Both the position numbers and the translations under genes were made by a program. This document shows, one piece after another, positions 14,682 to 20,591 of a DNA stretch of 31,144 nucleotides. This DNA comes from a virus. The stretch's first letter is position 1. Each line of letters opens with the position of its first letter. The stretch is from the IMG/VR virus record IMGVR_UViG_3300023174_000465, positions 1-31,144 of that record; one strand, written 5' to 3'. Below the pieces are notes generated by a model, which saw only the letters and a program-made list of their open reading frames with translations, was not told where the DNA came from and searched no databases.

Positions 14682-14851
14682 TATACGATCACACTTGCCA
14701 AAATGGTGACTGCCGTTTTGAGTTTCCAATCAGAGTAGATAGTGCTGGCGTTTGGGAAGAGAGCTGTCCTAAATGCGATCACGAGATCGACGCCGACGAG
14801 GTGATCGAATCAACGAAGCAAGACCCCGATTGTTACGAGGAGGAAGCATAA
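14678..14851 (+). CDS. Zinc-ribbon protein, 57 residues
   Basis: A short gene with TC-x4-C at C7 and C12 and CPKC at C30 and C33, the two knuckles of a zinc ribbon, and an acidic tail ending CYEEEA. The ATG overlaps the preceding TGA, and its TAA shares a base with the next ATG (TAATG). Small phage zinc ribbons often bind nucleic acid or a partner protein; the target is unknown. It fills exactly the gap between its neighbours, which supports coding. Confidence 0.6.
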   Translation: MIYDHTCQNGDCRFEFPIRVDSAGVWEESCPKCDHEIDADEVIESTKQDPDCYEEEA

Positions 14852-15192
14852 TGCAATCTGAACTAGACTTCACACCCCCTCTACCGGAGGAGAAGGAAAC
14901 CAGCATTTATGCTCGTTTTAAGCGGTTCCACGCCGCCAACCCCCATGTGTACGAAAACCTAGTTAAGCTGGCGAGGGACTTCCGAAGCAAGGGATCTAAT
15001 CACAATCGCAAGCTGGGCATAGGTATGCTCTATGAGGTTCTACGCTGGAATTACTATCTCACCACCGAAGGCGAGGAAGAGTTTAAGCTATCCAACGATT
15101 TCAGAGCCGCATACGCTCGCCTTATCATGGAACAAGAACAAGACCTAGCAGACGCATTTAACATCAAACAATCAGTAATCGACACAGAATAA
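14851..15192 (+). CDS. Conserved phage protein of unknown function (FHAANPHVY family)
   Basis: 113 residues. The ATG at 14851 has GAGGAGG at 14838-14844 upstream; the longer frame to 14773 reads back through the zinc ribbon gene. The text FHAANPHVYENLVKLARDF, then KLGIGMLYEVLRW, FKLSNDFRAAYARLIME and DLADAF, matches from memory a widespread conserved phage family often listed as hypothetical. No function is known to me. The high conservation of its Trp, Arg and Tyr positions suggests a small folded nucleic-acid- or protein-binding domain. It follows the zinc ribbon gene directly (TAATG). Confidence 0.75.
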   Translation: MQSELDFTPPLPEEKETSIYARFKRFHAANPHVYENLVKLARDFRSKGSNHNRKLGIGMLYEVLRWNYYLTTEGEEEFKLSNDFRAAYARLIMEQEQDLADAFNIKQSVIDTE

Positions 15193-15213
15193 ACCAACAA
15201 CAAACAAAACAAA

Positions 15214-15543
15214 ATGAGCAACATTATTATCCCATCTAACATTGACGAAGCATCCGTGAGGGTTCCCATGCAGTTCCCCCTTCGGGCACAGGACGATTCA
15301 GTAGTTGACGCTGAAGGCCGTGAAGTATTCACCATGAGCGAATCCATCTCTATCGGTGAAAGCCTCAAGTTCACAAAGCTGTTTGCAAAGGCTCCCGAAA
15401 TGTTCCAGATCCTAGGTGATGCCTATGTGCTTCTAACGCTAATCGCAAAGAATAGTGGCGAGACTGACCACGGAAGCGAAGGAGAGGACAAGGAGAAGTG
15501 CCTACTTTGCCGCATGGAATCCGTCTTGGGAGCGATGAAATGA
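15214..15543 (+). CDS. Hypothetical protein, 109 residues
   Basis: Not recognised. It is preceded by a 21-base A/C-only leader after the upstream stop, with no Shine-Dalgarno, like other genes in this window. The product is acidic with a helical middle (FAKAPEMFQILGDAYVLLTL) and a C-terminal CLLC pair that could bind metal. Its TGA overlaps the next ATG (15540). Confidence 0.55.
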   Translation: MSNIIIPSNIDEASVRVPMQFPLRAQDDSVVDAEGREVFTMSESISIGESLKFTKLFAKAPEMFQILGDAYVLLTLIAKNSGETDHGSEGEDKEKCLLCRMESVLGAMK

Positions 15544-15764
15544 GCAAGGGCAATCGCCCTCGCAACTATGTGCCCCACAACAAGTGGGCACACCGAGACA
15601 CAGCCAACGGGGACGATTGGGAAGCCTACCTTCTCAATCTGTCCCGCACAGTAGGATCCGCTTGCGACAAATGGCTTGCCGCCAGAGGTATTGAGTCACT
15701 TCAGTTCCAAGGGAGCAGGAGGTTCAACGATCAACTGGTGAAAATACCTAGTCAAAACACCTAG
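15540..15764 (+). CDS. Hypothetical protein, 74 residues
   Basis: Not recognised. The start at 15540 overlaps the upstream TGA (ATGA); a longer frame from 15498 overlaps more. The product is basic with several Trp and His residues (RNYVPHNKWAHRDTANGDDW). Its last codons and its TAG stop lie inside the first pair of 13-bp tandem repeats (ACCTAGTCAAAA), so its 3' end has probably evolved with the repeat array. It is the last gene of the plus-strand operon before the convergent minus operon. Confidence 0.5.
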   Translation: MSKGNRPRNYVPHNKWAHRDTANGDDWEAYLLNLSRTVGSACDKWLAARGIESLQFQGSRRFNDQLVKIPSQNT

Positions 15765-15946
15765 TCAAAAAGCTCCATGAAATCGGAAGCAGGAAAAGGG
15801 GACACTCCTCGACCATACAGCCCCACAAAGTACGCTGTCGGGTGGGATCTTATATTCAAAAAGAAGGGAAAAAGCCCCATGAAATCGTCGAAAAGACCTA
15901 GTAAAAAGACCTAGTAAAAAGACCTAGTAAAAAGCTCCATGAAATC
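15746..15946 (+). repeat. Tandem 13-bp repeats (iteron-like) with shared tail
   Basis: ACCTAGTCAAAAC/A occurs twice in tandem at 15746-15771, and GACCTAGTAAAAA occurs three times in tandem at 15895-15933. Each array is followed by GCTCCATGAAATC (15772-15784 and 15934-15946), with a variant GCCCCATGAAATC alone at 15874-15886. The regular 13-base period, and the copies sharing ACCTAGT and an A-run, look like iterons or protein binding sites. They could be a replication origin or a regulatory array. Nothing here proves replication. Confidence 0.7.
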
Positions 15947-15965
15947 ACCCATTCGTGCCGCGTGA

Positions 15966-16075
15966 TACGCTGGCGGGTTACTTCGCTCTCGTGGATTGAA
16001 GGCAATCCCCCAAAATCGCCTACGCTGGCGGGTTAGGTCGTGACAAGGGAGAGGCGGTAAAAACTCGCTGGCGGG
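15966..16075 (+). repeat. TACGCTGGCGGGTTA repeats
   Basis: The 15-mer TACGCTGGCGGGTTA occurs at 15966-15980 and 16021-16035 (55-base spacing), and a shorter copy, CGCTGGCGGG, at 16066-16075. A separate pair, CTGACGGCC, lies at 16133-16141 and 16173-16181. Together they fill the gene-free stretch 15765-16238, in which I see no coding potential. Confidence 0.65.
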
Positions 16076-16092
16076 GATTTACGGAGCAAGAA

Positions 16093-16130
16093 AAGGGGGA
16101 GGGGATCAATCCCCTCCCCCTTCTTTGACT
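16093..16130. terminator. Bidirectional terminator between convergent operons
   Basis: AAGGGGGAGGGGAT at 16093-16106 pairs with ATCCCCTCCCCCTT at 16109-16122; in practice the loop is the central ATCAAT. Ts follow on the plus strand and As (four, at 16091-16094) precede it, so it can work in both directions, separating the plus operon ending at 15764 from the minus operon ending at 16239. Confidence 0.8.
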
Positions 16131-16238
16131 AGCTGACGGCCCTTCTGATCCCTGCTAGGTAGAATCGCCACCCTGACGGCCTACGGATTAGGCAAACGAG
16201 GTGCAGGGCAATCTGTTGCGGTTTGCTCATGGTTTCAG

Positions 16239-16427
16239 TTATGCGGCGGCAGTGTTGGTGGTTACGGGTTGGATCATCCATTGGTGGACAAGTTCGTTCG
16301 GTTTAATTGGTGCGTCCCATTCGACGGGTGAGATAAAGCCTCGGTCTCCGTTCCATTCGGTGATGACATAGGTGATGCCATCGGGTTGCCAATCTTGGTG
16401 AATAGTTACAAGGTCGCCTGTTTTCAT
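16239..16427 (-). CDS. Hypothetical protein, 62 residues (last gene of minus operon)
   Basis: Not recognised. The ATG at 16427 overlaps the stop of the upstream gene (ATGA). The sequence starts MKTGDLVTIHQDWQPDGITY and then alternates strand-like and loop segments with several Trp residues, suggesting a small beta-barrel or SH3-like fold (inference). It is the last of twelve tiny genes on this strand. Confidence 0.55.
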   Translation of the reverse strand: MKTGDLVTIHQDWQPDGITYVITEWNGDRGFISPVEWDAPIKPNELVHQWMIQPVTTNTAAA

Positions 16428-16639
16428 TTGTTCAGGGAAGCGGCAATTTCGTCGGCAAGTTTGGCTGATCGTTCACAAAGGTCGATCAGGCGTTGCAAGC
16501 GTTCCTCTAGGGTGAGAGGGCGGGGCGGCGGTATCACTTGCCAATGGTCTCCTTGTGGCGCGATTGCAAGGGCATTTGTGGGCGTTTCTGGCGTGGTTTT
16601 AGGGCCATATACAATGGCGGCGGCGGTTTCTAGGTTCAT
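16424..16639 (-). CDS. Hypothetical helical protein, 71 residues
   Basis: I chose the ATG at 16639 (MNLETAAAIVYGPKT), since the frame to 16696 would overlap most of the next gene upstream. The second half (PLTLEERLQRLIDLCERSAK) is an amphipathic helix. It follows the stop of the 59-residue gene by four bases. Not recognised. Confidence 0.5.
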   Translation of the reverse strand: MNLETAAAIVYGPKTTPETPTNALAIAPQGDHWQVIPPPRPLTLEERLQRLIDLCERSAKLADEIAASLNK

Positions 16640-16643
16640 GGTT

Positions 16644-16823
16644 TCAACGATACTCCAAAGAATCTTCAAGTTGTTTCCTAGCCTTTGCGAGTGCATCGCA
16701 ATTTAAGAGGCCGTTGTGATTTGGTGATTGGTCAAGATCTTTTGCTTGGAAGTAAAGAAACTCAAGAGCTTCTCTTAGTTCTTTTATCTTTTTTACGTAT
16801 GCGGATTCGATTGTGATGTTCAT
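16644..16823 (-). CDS. Small helical protein, 59 residues
   Basis: Reading the minus strand from 16823 gives MNITIESAYVKKIKELREAL and a further 39 residues to a TGA at 16646-16644. The ATG overlaps the stop of the upstream gene (ATGA at 16823-16820). The predicted amphipathic helices (KKIKELREALEFLYFQAK) and exact filling of the gap between neighbours support it. Not recognised. Confidence 0.5.
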   Translation of the reverse strand: MNITIESAYVKKIKELREALEFLYFQAKDLDQSPNHNGLLNCDALAKARKQLEDSLEYR

Positions 16824-16957
16824 TGTATAAGGTCGGGTTGGGTTTCTGTGTTGGTGGTTTCCTGCGGCGGTTCGGGGGCTAGGGTTTCTCCTGCTAGGTT
16901 GAAGGGCAATTCCTCCTCGGGTATGAGTTGGAATTGCTCGGCGGTTTTAACTTTCAT
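16820..16957 (-). CDS. Small acidic protein, 45 residues
   Basis: I chose the ATG at 16957 (MKVKTAEQFQLIPEEELPFN); the longer frame from 17026 overlaps more of the upstream gene. The product is Pro/Glu/Thr-rich and probably disordered. It overlaps the upstream gene's end by 11 bases and the downstream start by ATGA. Not recognised. Confidence 0.45.
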   Translation of the reverse strand: MKVKTAEQFQLIPEEELPFNLAGETLAPEPPQETTNTETQPDLIQ

Positions 16958-17096
16958 AGGCGGCGCAGTAGTCGCGGATTTTATCGTCAAGGGACTCCCA
17001 TGGAATCCAGAAAGCAAGGATTTCACGCGCTTCTCTGTCCGTTAGGTGATAGCCTAGAAAGGCGGCGGTCAAGATGACGCTGTGTGGCGTTATCAT
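16947..17096 (-). CDS. Small protein, 49 residues
   Basis: The start at 17096 (MITPHSVILTAAFLGYHLTD) overlaps the stop of the upstream gene (ATGA). A Trp-containing C-terminal part (REILAFWIPWESLDDKIRDY) follows. Composition is that of a small folded, not membrane, protein. Not recognised. Confidence 0.45.
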   Translation of the reverse strand: MITPHSVILTAAFLGYHLTDREAREILAFWIPWESLDDKIRDYCAAYES

Positions 17097-17422
17097 TTTG
17101 AACCTCCTTCGGCGTTGGCGATTGCGGCACGAGCTTTGTCTATGGCTTGGGATATTATTCCCATGATGTAACCATTCCTTTCCCCTTGTTGCATTGCTTC
17201 CGCTTTCAATAATGCCTTGCAAGCGTCGAGGAGGTCGGGAGCGTGTGCGATCAGTCGGGCGTTCGCTTCGCTTTCCTGACCCATGCAGAGATTAACATTG
17301 GCAACGACCCATGTGGGCGCGATGTCGTCGGGCCTTGGTGCGTCTTTTTTCATTATTTGAATCCTGTTCTCATCTGGCAAAGGTTCACCAAGAATCCAAG
17401 GGGCGGGCGTGTGTGTGTTCAT
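17093..17422 (-). CDS. Conserved phage/prophage protein (HTPAPW...NARLIAHAPDLL)
   Basis: 109 residues. It begins MNTHTPAPWILGEPLPDE and contains ANARLIAHAPDLLDACKALL and a C-terminal KARAAIANAEG. This combination, HTPxPW at the start and NARLIAxAPDLL near the middle, recurs in many phages and prophages as a protein of unknown function, often expressed early. It overlaps its neighbours on both sides by ATGA (17422-17419 and 17096-17093). Role unknown. Confidence 0.75.
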   Translation of the reverse strand: MNTHTPAPWILGEPLPDENRIQIMKKDAPRPDDIAPTWVVANVNLCMGQESEANARLIAHAPDLLDACKALLKAEAMQQGERNGYIMGIISQAIDKARAAIANAEGGSK

Positions 17423-17814
17423 GCTGTCACCTCCTCGGAAAGAAAGTTGCGGGCTGATTCCTCAAGGGTTGAAAAGAAAGCATCGGAGACGGCCTGTTCC
17501 CAAGTCGTGCAAAGTGCGTCCATGATCTCCTGATGGTCGTCAATATCGGGGAAATACTCGTAGCCTGTGCAATCCTCGAAAAGGGTGTGAGGCGTGGGAT
17601 CTCCTGCCCATTCTCCCGAAAGGTCGGGGAGGGTGAAGGAATCGTATATGCGGGGATTTCCTTCGTCGAGTTGCTTCAATACTGATTCTGCCGTTTCCCG
17701 GTCCTCTCTGGTTGCCCTGCCTCCCCAAAGGTCTTGTATTGCCCATTGTGCGGCGTTTTGTCCTGCTTTAGTGCCGAGGATCTCGGCGCGTTCGGTTGCT
17801 TTGTCTGTGTTCAT
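17419..17814 (-). CDS. Hypothetical acidic protein, 131 residues
   Basis: Not recognised. Start at 17814 with an A/C-rich leader and no clear Shine-Dalgarno. The product is acidic (e.g. CTGYEYFPDIDDHQEIMDAL) with an N-terminal helix. It is among the largest genes in the minus operon and overlaps the next by ATGA. Confidence 0.6.
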   Translation of the reverse strand: MNTDKATERAEILGTKAGQNAAQWAIQDLWGGRATREDRETAESVLKQLDEGNPRIYDSFTLPDLSGEWAGDPTPHTLFEDCTGYEYFPDIDDHQEIMDALCTTWEQAVSDAFFSTLEESARNFLSEEVTA

Positions 17815-17832
17815 GTTTTAGGGTGTTTGGTT

Positions 17833-17970
17833 TTAGTTGGTGGCAAGGTATGCGAGACGGGCGACAAGGGCCGCAAGGATGGCAAGGAATACGGCTCCAA
17901 GGATCACAAGGTTCCTGATCTGCTTCTGTCGCTGGTAGGCTATAAGGGCGGGGCTTTTCTGGTAGTTCAT
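17833..17970 (-). CDS. Single-span membrane protein, 45 residues
   Basis: Reading the minus strand from 17970, a basic N-terminus (MNYQKSPALIAYQRQKQIRN) is followed by a hydrophobic helix (LVILGAVFLAILAALVARLA) and a short polar tail, so the N-terminus is likely cytoplasmic. It sits five bases downstream of the preceding stop. Not recognised; phage peptides of this layout can be antiholins, superinfection blockers or host modulators. Confidence 0.5.
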   Translation of the reverse strand: MNYQKSPALIAYQRQKQIRNLVILGAVFLAILAALVARLAYLATN

Positions 17971-17974
17971 AGGA

Positions 17975-18184
17975 TTAGAGGGTGACATTTTGGGCGAGTT
18001 TGTCGCTGATTTGCACGTTTCGGGATAGGCTTTCTACCCAGTCACAGAAGGTCATTCTGAAATCTGCTGTTTGGGCGTTTTGCCCTTTGGAAAGGGTGCG
18101 ATTCCGTCGCGCCTGCTCTTCTAGGTCTGGGAAGGTTTCCCAGAAGGCTTTTCTGACTTCGGTCTGATTGTTGTAGTGGTACAT
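17975..18184 (-). CDS. Conserved phage protein (TEVRKAFWETFP...ISDKLAQNVTL)
   Basis: 69 residues from the ATG at 18184; a longer frame to 18352 overlaps the upstream gene. It contains QTEVRKAFWETFPDLEEQ, then TADFRMTFCDWVESLSRN and a C-terminal ISDKLAQNVTL. This order is, from memory, that of a widespread small phage and plasmid family without known function. Typical length is about 65-75 residues, as here. It lies in the middle of the minus operon. Confidence 0.72.
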   Translation of the reverse strand: MYHYNNQTEVRKAFWETFPDLEEQARRNRTLSKGQNAQTADFRMTFCDWVESLSRNVQISDKLAQNVTL

Positions 18185-18203
18185 GGTCGGGAGTTGGTTA
18201 AGA

Positions 18204-18644
18204 TTAGAAGCAAACGGGAATCCCTCGTGAATAAAAAGCATGGACGCTTTCCCCTTCGGGGATGTCATTAGGGCGGATGATATAAACGGCGCACCCTCGG
18301 CAATCTCCTTGGATATAGGGTCGAACGGCTTTCCCTTCAAACAGGGCCGCAAGTTGCTTATGCAATCCCTTTTCCCTGTCTGGTGTTGGGTACTTGTTCT
18401 CTCTCCAATTCCCGCTGTGGTCTCTCCATTGGATGCGTCGAAAAGGTTTTCCTGTCACCTCGTCGCGCTCTACGCTTTCGGATCGCTTGGCGTTTCCTGT
18501 TCCACACTCCAATTCATGCCAGCGGGAGAGGCCTTTTTCGACCCTCAAGAGCTGGGCGGTTTCATCGTGTGAGAATCCGAAACTAGAAAGAACCTTAAAG
18601 AAGTGCTCTTTCCTCATCTGCTTTGTCCATCGTGTGCTTTTCAT
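18204..18644 (-). CDS. Conserved phage protein (LSRWHELECG...YIQGDCRGCAVY)
   Basis: 146 residues. AAAGGAG lies eight bases upstream of the ATG at 18644. The sequence has LSRWHELECGTGNAKRSESV, then RDEVTGKPFRRI, a Lys/Arg-rich segment and YIQGDCRGCAVYII followed by YSRGIPVCF. I associate this arrangement with a recurring phage protein family of unknown function. The Cys pair CRGC and terminal Cys could bind metal. It is the largest gene in the minus operon. Confidence 0.7.
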   Translation of the reverse strand: MKSTRWTKQMRKEHFFKVLSSFGFSHDETAQLLRVEKGLSRWHELECGTGNAKRSESVERDEVTGKPFRRIQWRDHSGNWRENKYPTPDREKGLHKQLAALFEGKAVRPYIQGDCRGCAVYIIRPNDIPEGESVHAFYSRGIPVCF

Positions 18645-18675
18645 GGTGTTTCTCCTTTGGTGTTGTTGGGTTGGG

Positions 18676-18873
18676 TTACTTGGTGAGTGCGCGATTTACC
18701 ATTATGCGTATCATGCCTATCTTTACTTGGTCAAAATCATTTCCCTTTAGAAGTTCTGAAATGTTCTGCAAGGTGATCTCCTTGTCATTGGTAACTTGTA
18801 CGGGGACATGATAGACGGCTCCATCTGCGTCGTGTGTTGTCATCAGGATCTTTTCTGCGGTCGTTGTTGTCAT
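18676..18873 (-). CDS. Hypothetical protein, 65 residues
   Basis: Not recognised. It starts at 18873 after an A/C-rich leader of the ACCAACCAAC type with no Shine-Dalgarno. The sequence (MTTTTAEKILMTTHDADGAV, then VPVQVTNDKEITLQNISELL) suggests a small beta-alpha fold. It is the second gene of the minus operon. Confidence 0.55.
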   Translation of the reverse strand: MTTTTAEKILMTTHDADGAVYHVPVQVTNDKEITLQNISELLKGNDFDQVKIGMIRIMVNRALTK

Positions 18874-18905
18874 GGTCGGTTCGTTGTTGGTTGGTGGGTG
18901 GGTGA

Positions 18906-19136
18906 TTAAAGGAAATCAGGGGAAACTTTGATGCCATGCTTCTGCAAGGCTTTGAAAACTGGCAAGGGAAGGGCATAAGATCCATCAGCGTCTACAAGCT
19001 CGAATCCTTCAATCTTTAGCCCTCCAGACTTTTCGAAGTAATCGTTGCCGACCTTGTGCAGAACATATCCCGACCAGTTGGCTCTCCAATAAATCGTCAC
19101 CTCAAAAAGGTTTTCGATCGTGTCTTGTGTTTTCAT
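18906..19136 (-). CDS. Hypothetical protein, 76 residues (first gene of minus operon)
   Basis: Not recognised. The ATG at 19136 is preceded by an A/C-rich leader (AACACACACCACCGAACCA) with no Shine-Dalgarno. The product has several aromatic residues and a strand-like pattern (NLFEVTIYWRANWSGYVL). As the first gene after the divergent control region it is probably expressed early. A possible upstream frame, 19102-19314, is not supported. Confidence 0.55.
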   Translation of the reverse strand: MKTQDTIENLFEVTIYWRANWSGYVLHKVGNDYFEKSGGLKIEGFELVDADGSYALPLPVFKALQKHGIKVSPDFL

Positions 19137-19480
19137 TGGTTCGGTGGTGTGTGTTGGTTACGCTCGGCAATAATCGCCTCGCTTCCGTAACAATGATCGA
19201 ACGGCTCCCGATGTCACGATCTTTTTTCATGCTCTCAAAAATCTTTTCCAAAATACCTCTTGACTCAACCGCAAAATCAAAGAGAGAAGCCCATTTGTAA
19301 GACAAAGAAAACATCGGTTTTTTTAACCACCTAGGGCATCAGCTCAATTTTTTTACCCCCCTTTTTTTCAATCCTCGTGCGTTAATAATATCAAGATAAC
19401 ACTTGCAACACTCCCTTTTCCCCTTGCGTCATTAAATTGTGGGACATAGTGTCACGCTGTCACGAGTCACCTTTTTCCTT
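19137..19480. promoter_or_regulatory. Divergent intergenic control region with T-tracts and GTCAC repeats
   Basis: This 344-base gap separates the minus operon from the plus-strand HTH gene. It has three T7 tracts (19318-19324, 19348-19354, 19362-19368) that would bend DNA, and three GTCAC copies at 19451-19455, 19459-19463 and 19466-19470 just upstream of the HTH gene start. I see no clean consensus promoter on either strand, so its role in promotion is inferred from the divergent gene layout. Confidence 0.5.
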
Positions 19481-19975
19481 ATGCCCTCCCCACTTGCAGT
19501 AGATCGAAACGCCGCACGATTAACCTACCTTCAAACGGGATCTCTAAAAGAGACTGCAACCCTTCACGGGATCAAACCAGCCACCATCCGACAATGGGCC
19601 AAGCGCGACAACTGGGAAACATCTTCAAACGCTAACAAGCTGGAACGAAGGGCACAGGAGATCAGGGAGGTTAAAAGAGACAGGGGACACTCTGACTCTG
19701 TGCCTGTATGTCACACCGCCGATGCTGTGCAGAGTCTGCTAGAGAAGAAAAAGGGAGAGACGCAGACAGCCCTCGCGGTTGCAGTAAGCAACGCCAGCGT
19801 GGCGGCATCAGAGTTGCACCCTCTTGAGGCGTTGGAGTCATCCCGAAAGCTGAAGGATCTTGCCGATACAATGGGAAAGCTGTGGCCCACGGAACAGGGA
19901 GCCGCACAGATCAGCGTAAATGTCCTCGGCCTATCTCTGGACGGATTCGCCCCCCGCCCTGTTATTGACCTATAA
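19481..19975 (+). CDS. HTH protein, possible terminase small subunit
   Basis: 164 residues from the ATG at 19481; an upstream start at 19439 would run through the GTCAC repeats. The segment LQTGSLKETATLHGIKPATI, followed by RQWAKRDNWETS (residues about 20-46), is a helix-turn-helix with the W-x5-W ending seen in many terminase small subunits, where it binds the packaging site. The middle is basic and the C-terminal half helical (SSRKLKDLADTMGKLWP). It is not next to TerL, so a transcription regulator acting on the divergent region in front of it is an equal option. Confidence 0.6.
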   Translation: MPSPLAVDRNAARLTYLQTGSLKETATLHGIKPATIRQWAKRDNWETSSNANKLERRAQEIREVKRDRGHSDSVPVCHTADAVQSLLEKKKGETQTALAVAVSNASVAASELHPLEALESSRKLKDLADTMGKLWPTEQGAAQISVNVLGLSLDGFAPRPVIDL

Positions 19976-20079
19976 CATCAGATAACAGCCAAAGTAGATA
20001 GTCGAGTTAGTAGGATGTTAACAGAGTAGATAAATCATTAACGCATTTACTTGCGGTCATTTGATAAATAAAAGCTATG

Positions 20080-20152
20080 TTAGCCTATGTTTAATAGGGT
20101 AAGTCGTCTCTGTAGCGTGACTCGTCCCGGTAGGCTAAAAGCATTCTTTTTT
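20080..20152 (+). ncRNA. Candidate structured RNA with terminator-like end
   Basis: TTAGCCTA at 20080-20087 pairs with TAGGCTAA at 20131-20138. Inside, GGG 20097-20099 pairs with CCC 20126-20128 and AGTC 20102-20105 with GACT 20119-20122. A T6 run at 20147-20152 follows. This nested arrangement could be a small RNA or an elaborate terminator for the HTH gene transcript that ends at 19975. No covariation evidence is available. Confidence 0.35.
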
Positions 20153-20154
20153 CC

Positions 20155-20220
20155 GTGGCGAGGCCGTGACGGGCACCCCCATCGGTGGCGAAAGTCTCGC
20201 CGTCGTGTTTGCGAGAAAAC
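20155..20220 (+). ncRNA. GC-rich element with mutually exclusive stems
   Basis: CTCGCC at 20196-20201 can pair with GGCGAG at 20157-20162 (closing a three-way structure that also has GCC/GGC at 20163-20165/20172-20174 and CACC/GGTG at 20174-20177/20184-20187), with GGCGA at 20187-20191, or with GCGAG at 20211-20215. Such competing stems are typical of attenuators or riboswitches, but there is no known riboswitch consensus that I recognise. Surrounding bases are much more AT-rich, which makes this block stand out. Confidence 0.35.
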
Positions 20221-20280
20221 CCCCATACAATTTTTCCACAAAATCCCAGAGTGACAACTTTATAGTTTCCTATATGGAAC

Positions 20281-20367
20281 TTAACTCCACATTCTGTAGA
20301 CTATAGCCAACAATAGGAAGGTATTGATTAGAGTGAAGGCTAAAATTATTTTGATGTGGTGTTTCAT
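20281..20367 (-). CDS. Putative 28-residue membrane micropeptide
   Basis: Reading the minus strand from 20367 gives MKHHIKIILAFTLINTFLLL and eight more residues, a single hydrophobic helix with a basic start. Its ATG overlaps the TGA of the 75-residue frame above it (ATGA). It is weakly supported, by the overlap and the clear membrane character. Confidence 0.3.
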   Translation of the reverse strand: MKHHIKIILAFTLINTFLLLAIVYRMWS

Positions 20368-20591
20368 TTGCGTTTATTTTGACGGGATTCGGATTGTTCT
20401 TTCCAATGGGCTTTCCCGTAGATGGTCTTGTTTGCTACGCTCCAAGGGAGGTCTTGAACGAAGAGTTTTAGGCGAAGGGCGTGGTCTGGGTTCATCAGCT
20501 GAAGCAGATGTGAGTATTCTTCGCCCGAAGCCGCTAGTTTTGTAGCGTCTTTGAATGAGTTGAATGAGAGGGAGTCGTGTTGGTGGAGCAT
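20364..20591 (-). CDS. Possible small protein, 75 residues
   Basis: Not recognised. It is a single frame from 20591 with no Shine-Dalgarno. The composition looks protein-like (FNSFKDATKLAASGEEYSHL, then QDLPWSVANKTIYG) rather than random. A fair promoter (TTGTTA, 17 bases, TATTAA on the minus strand) would start transcription almost at the ATG, which would make the message leaderless. It overlaps a micropeptide gene downstream. Chance is not excluded. Confidence 0.35.
   Translation of the reverse strand: MLHQHDSLSFNSFKDATKLAASGEEYSHLLQLMNPDHALRLKLFVQDLPWSVANKTIYGKAHWKEQSESRQNKRK

Noticed and set aside
15746-16035. CRISPR array
   Set aside because: The repeats are 13-15 bp, directly tandem or irregularly spaced, and lack unique spacers of constant size and any cas gene.
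19102-19314. Minus-strand frame of 70 residues upstream of the minus operon
   Set aside because: Its C-terminal half reads like translated leader sequence, it overlaps the next start, and no ribosome site is seen.
20155-20220. Hammerhead ribozyme (GAAA near a stem)
   Set aside because: The conserved CUGAUGA core is missing.
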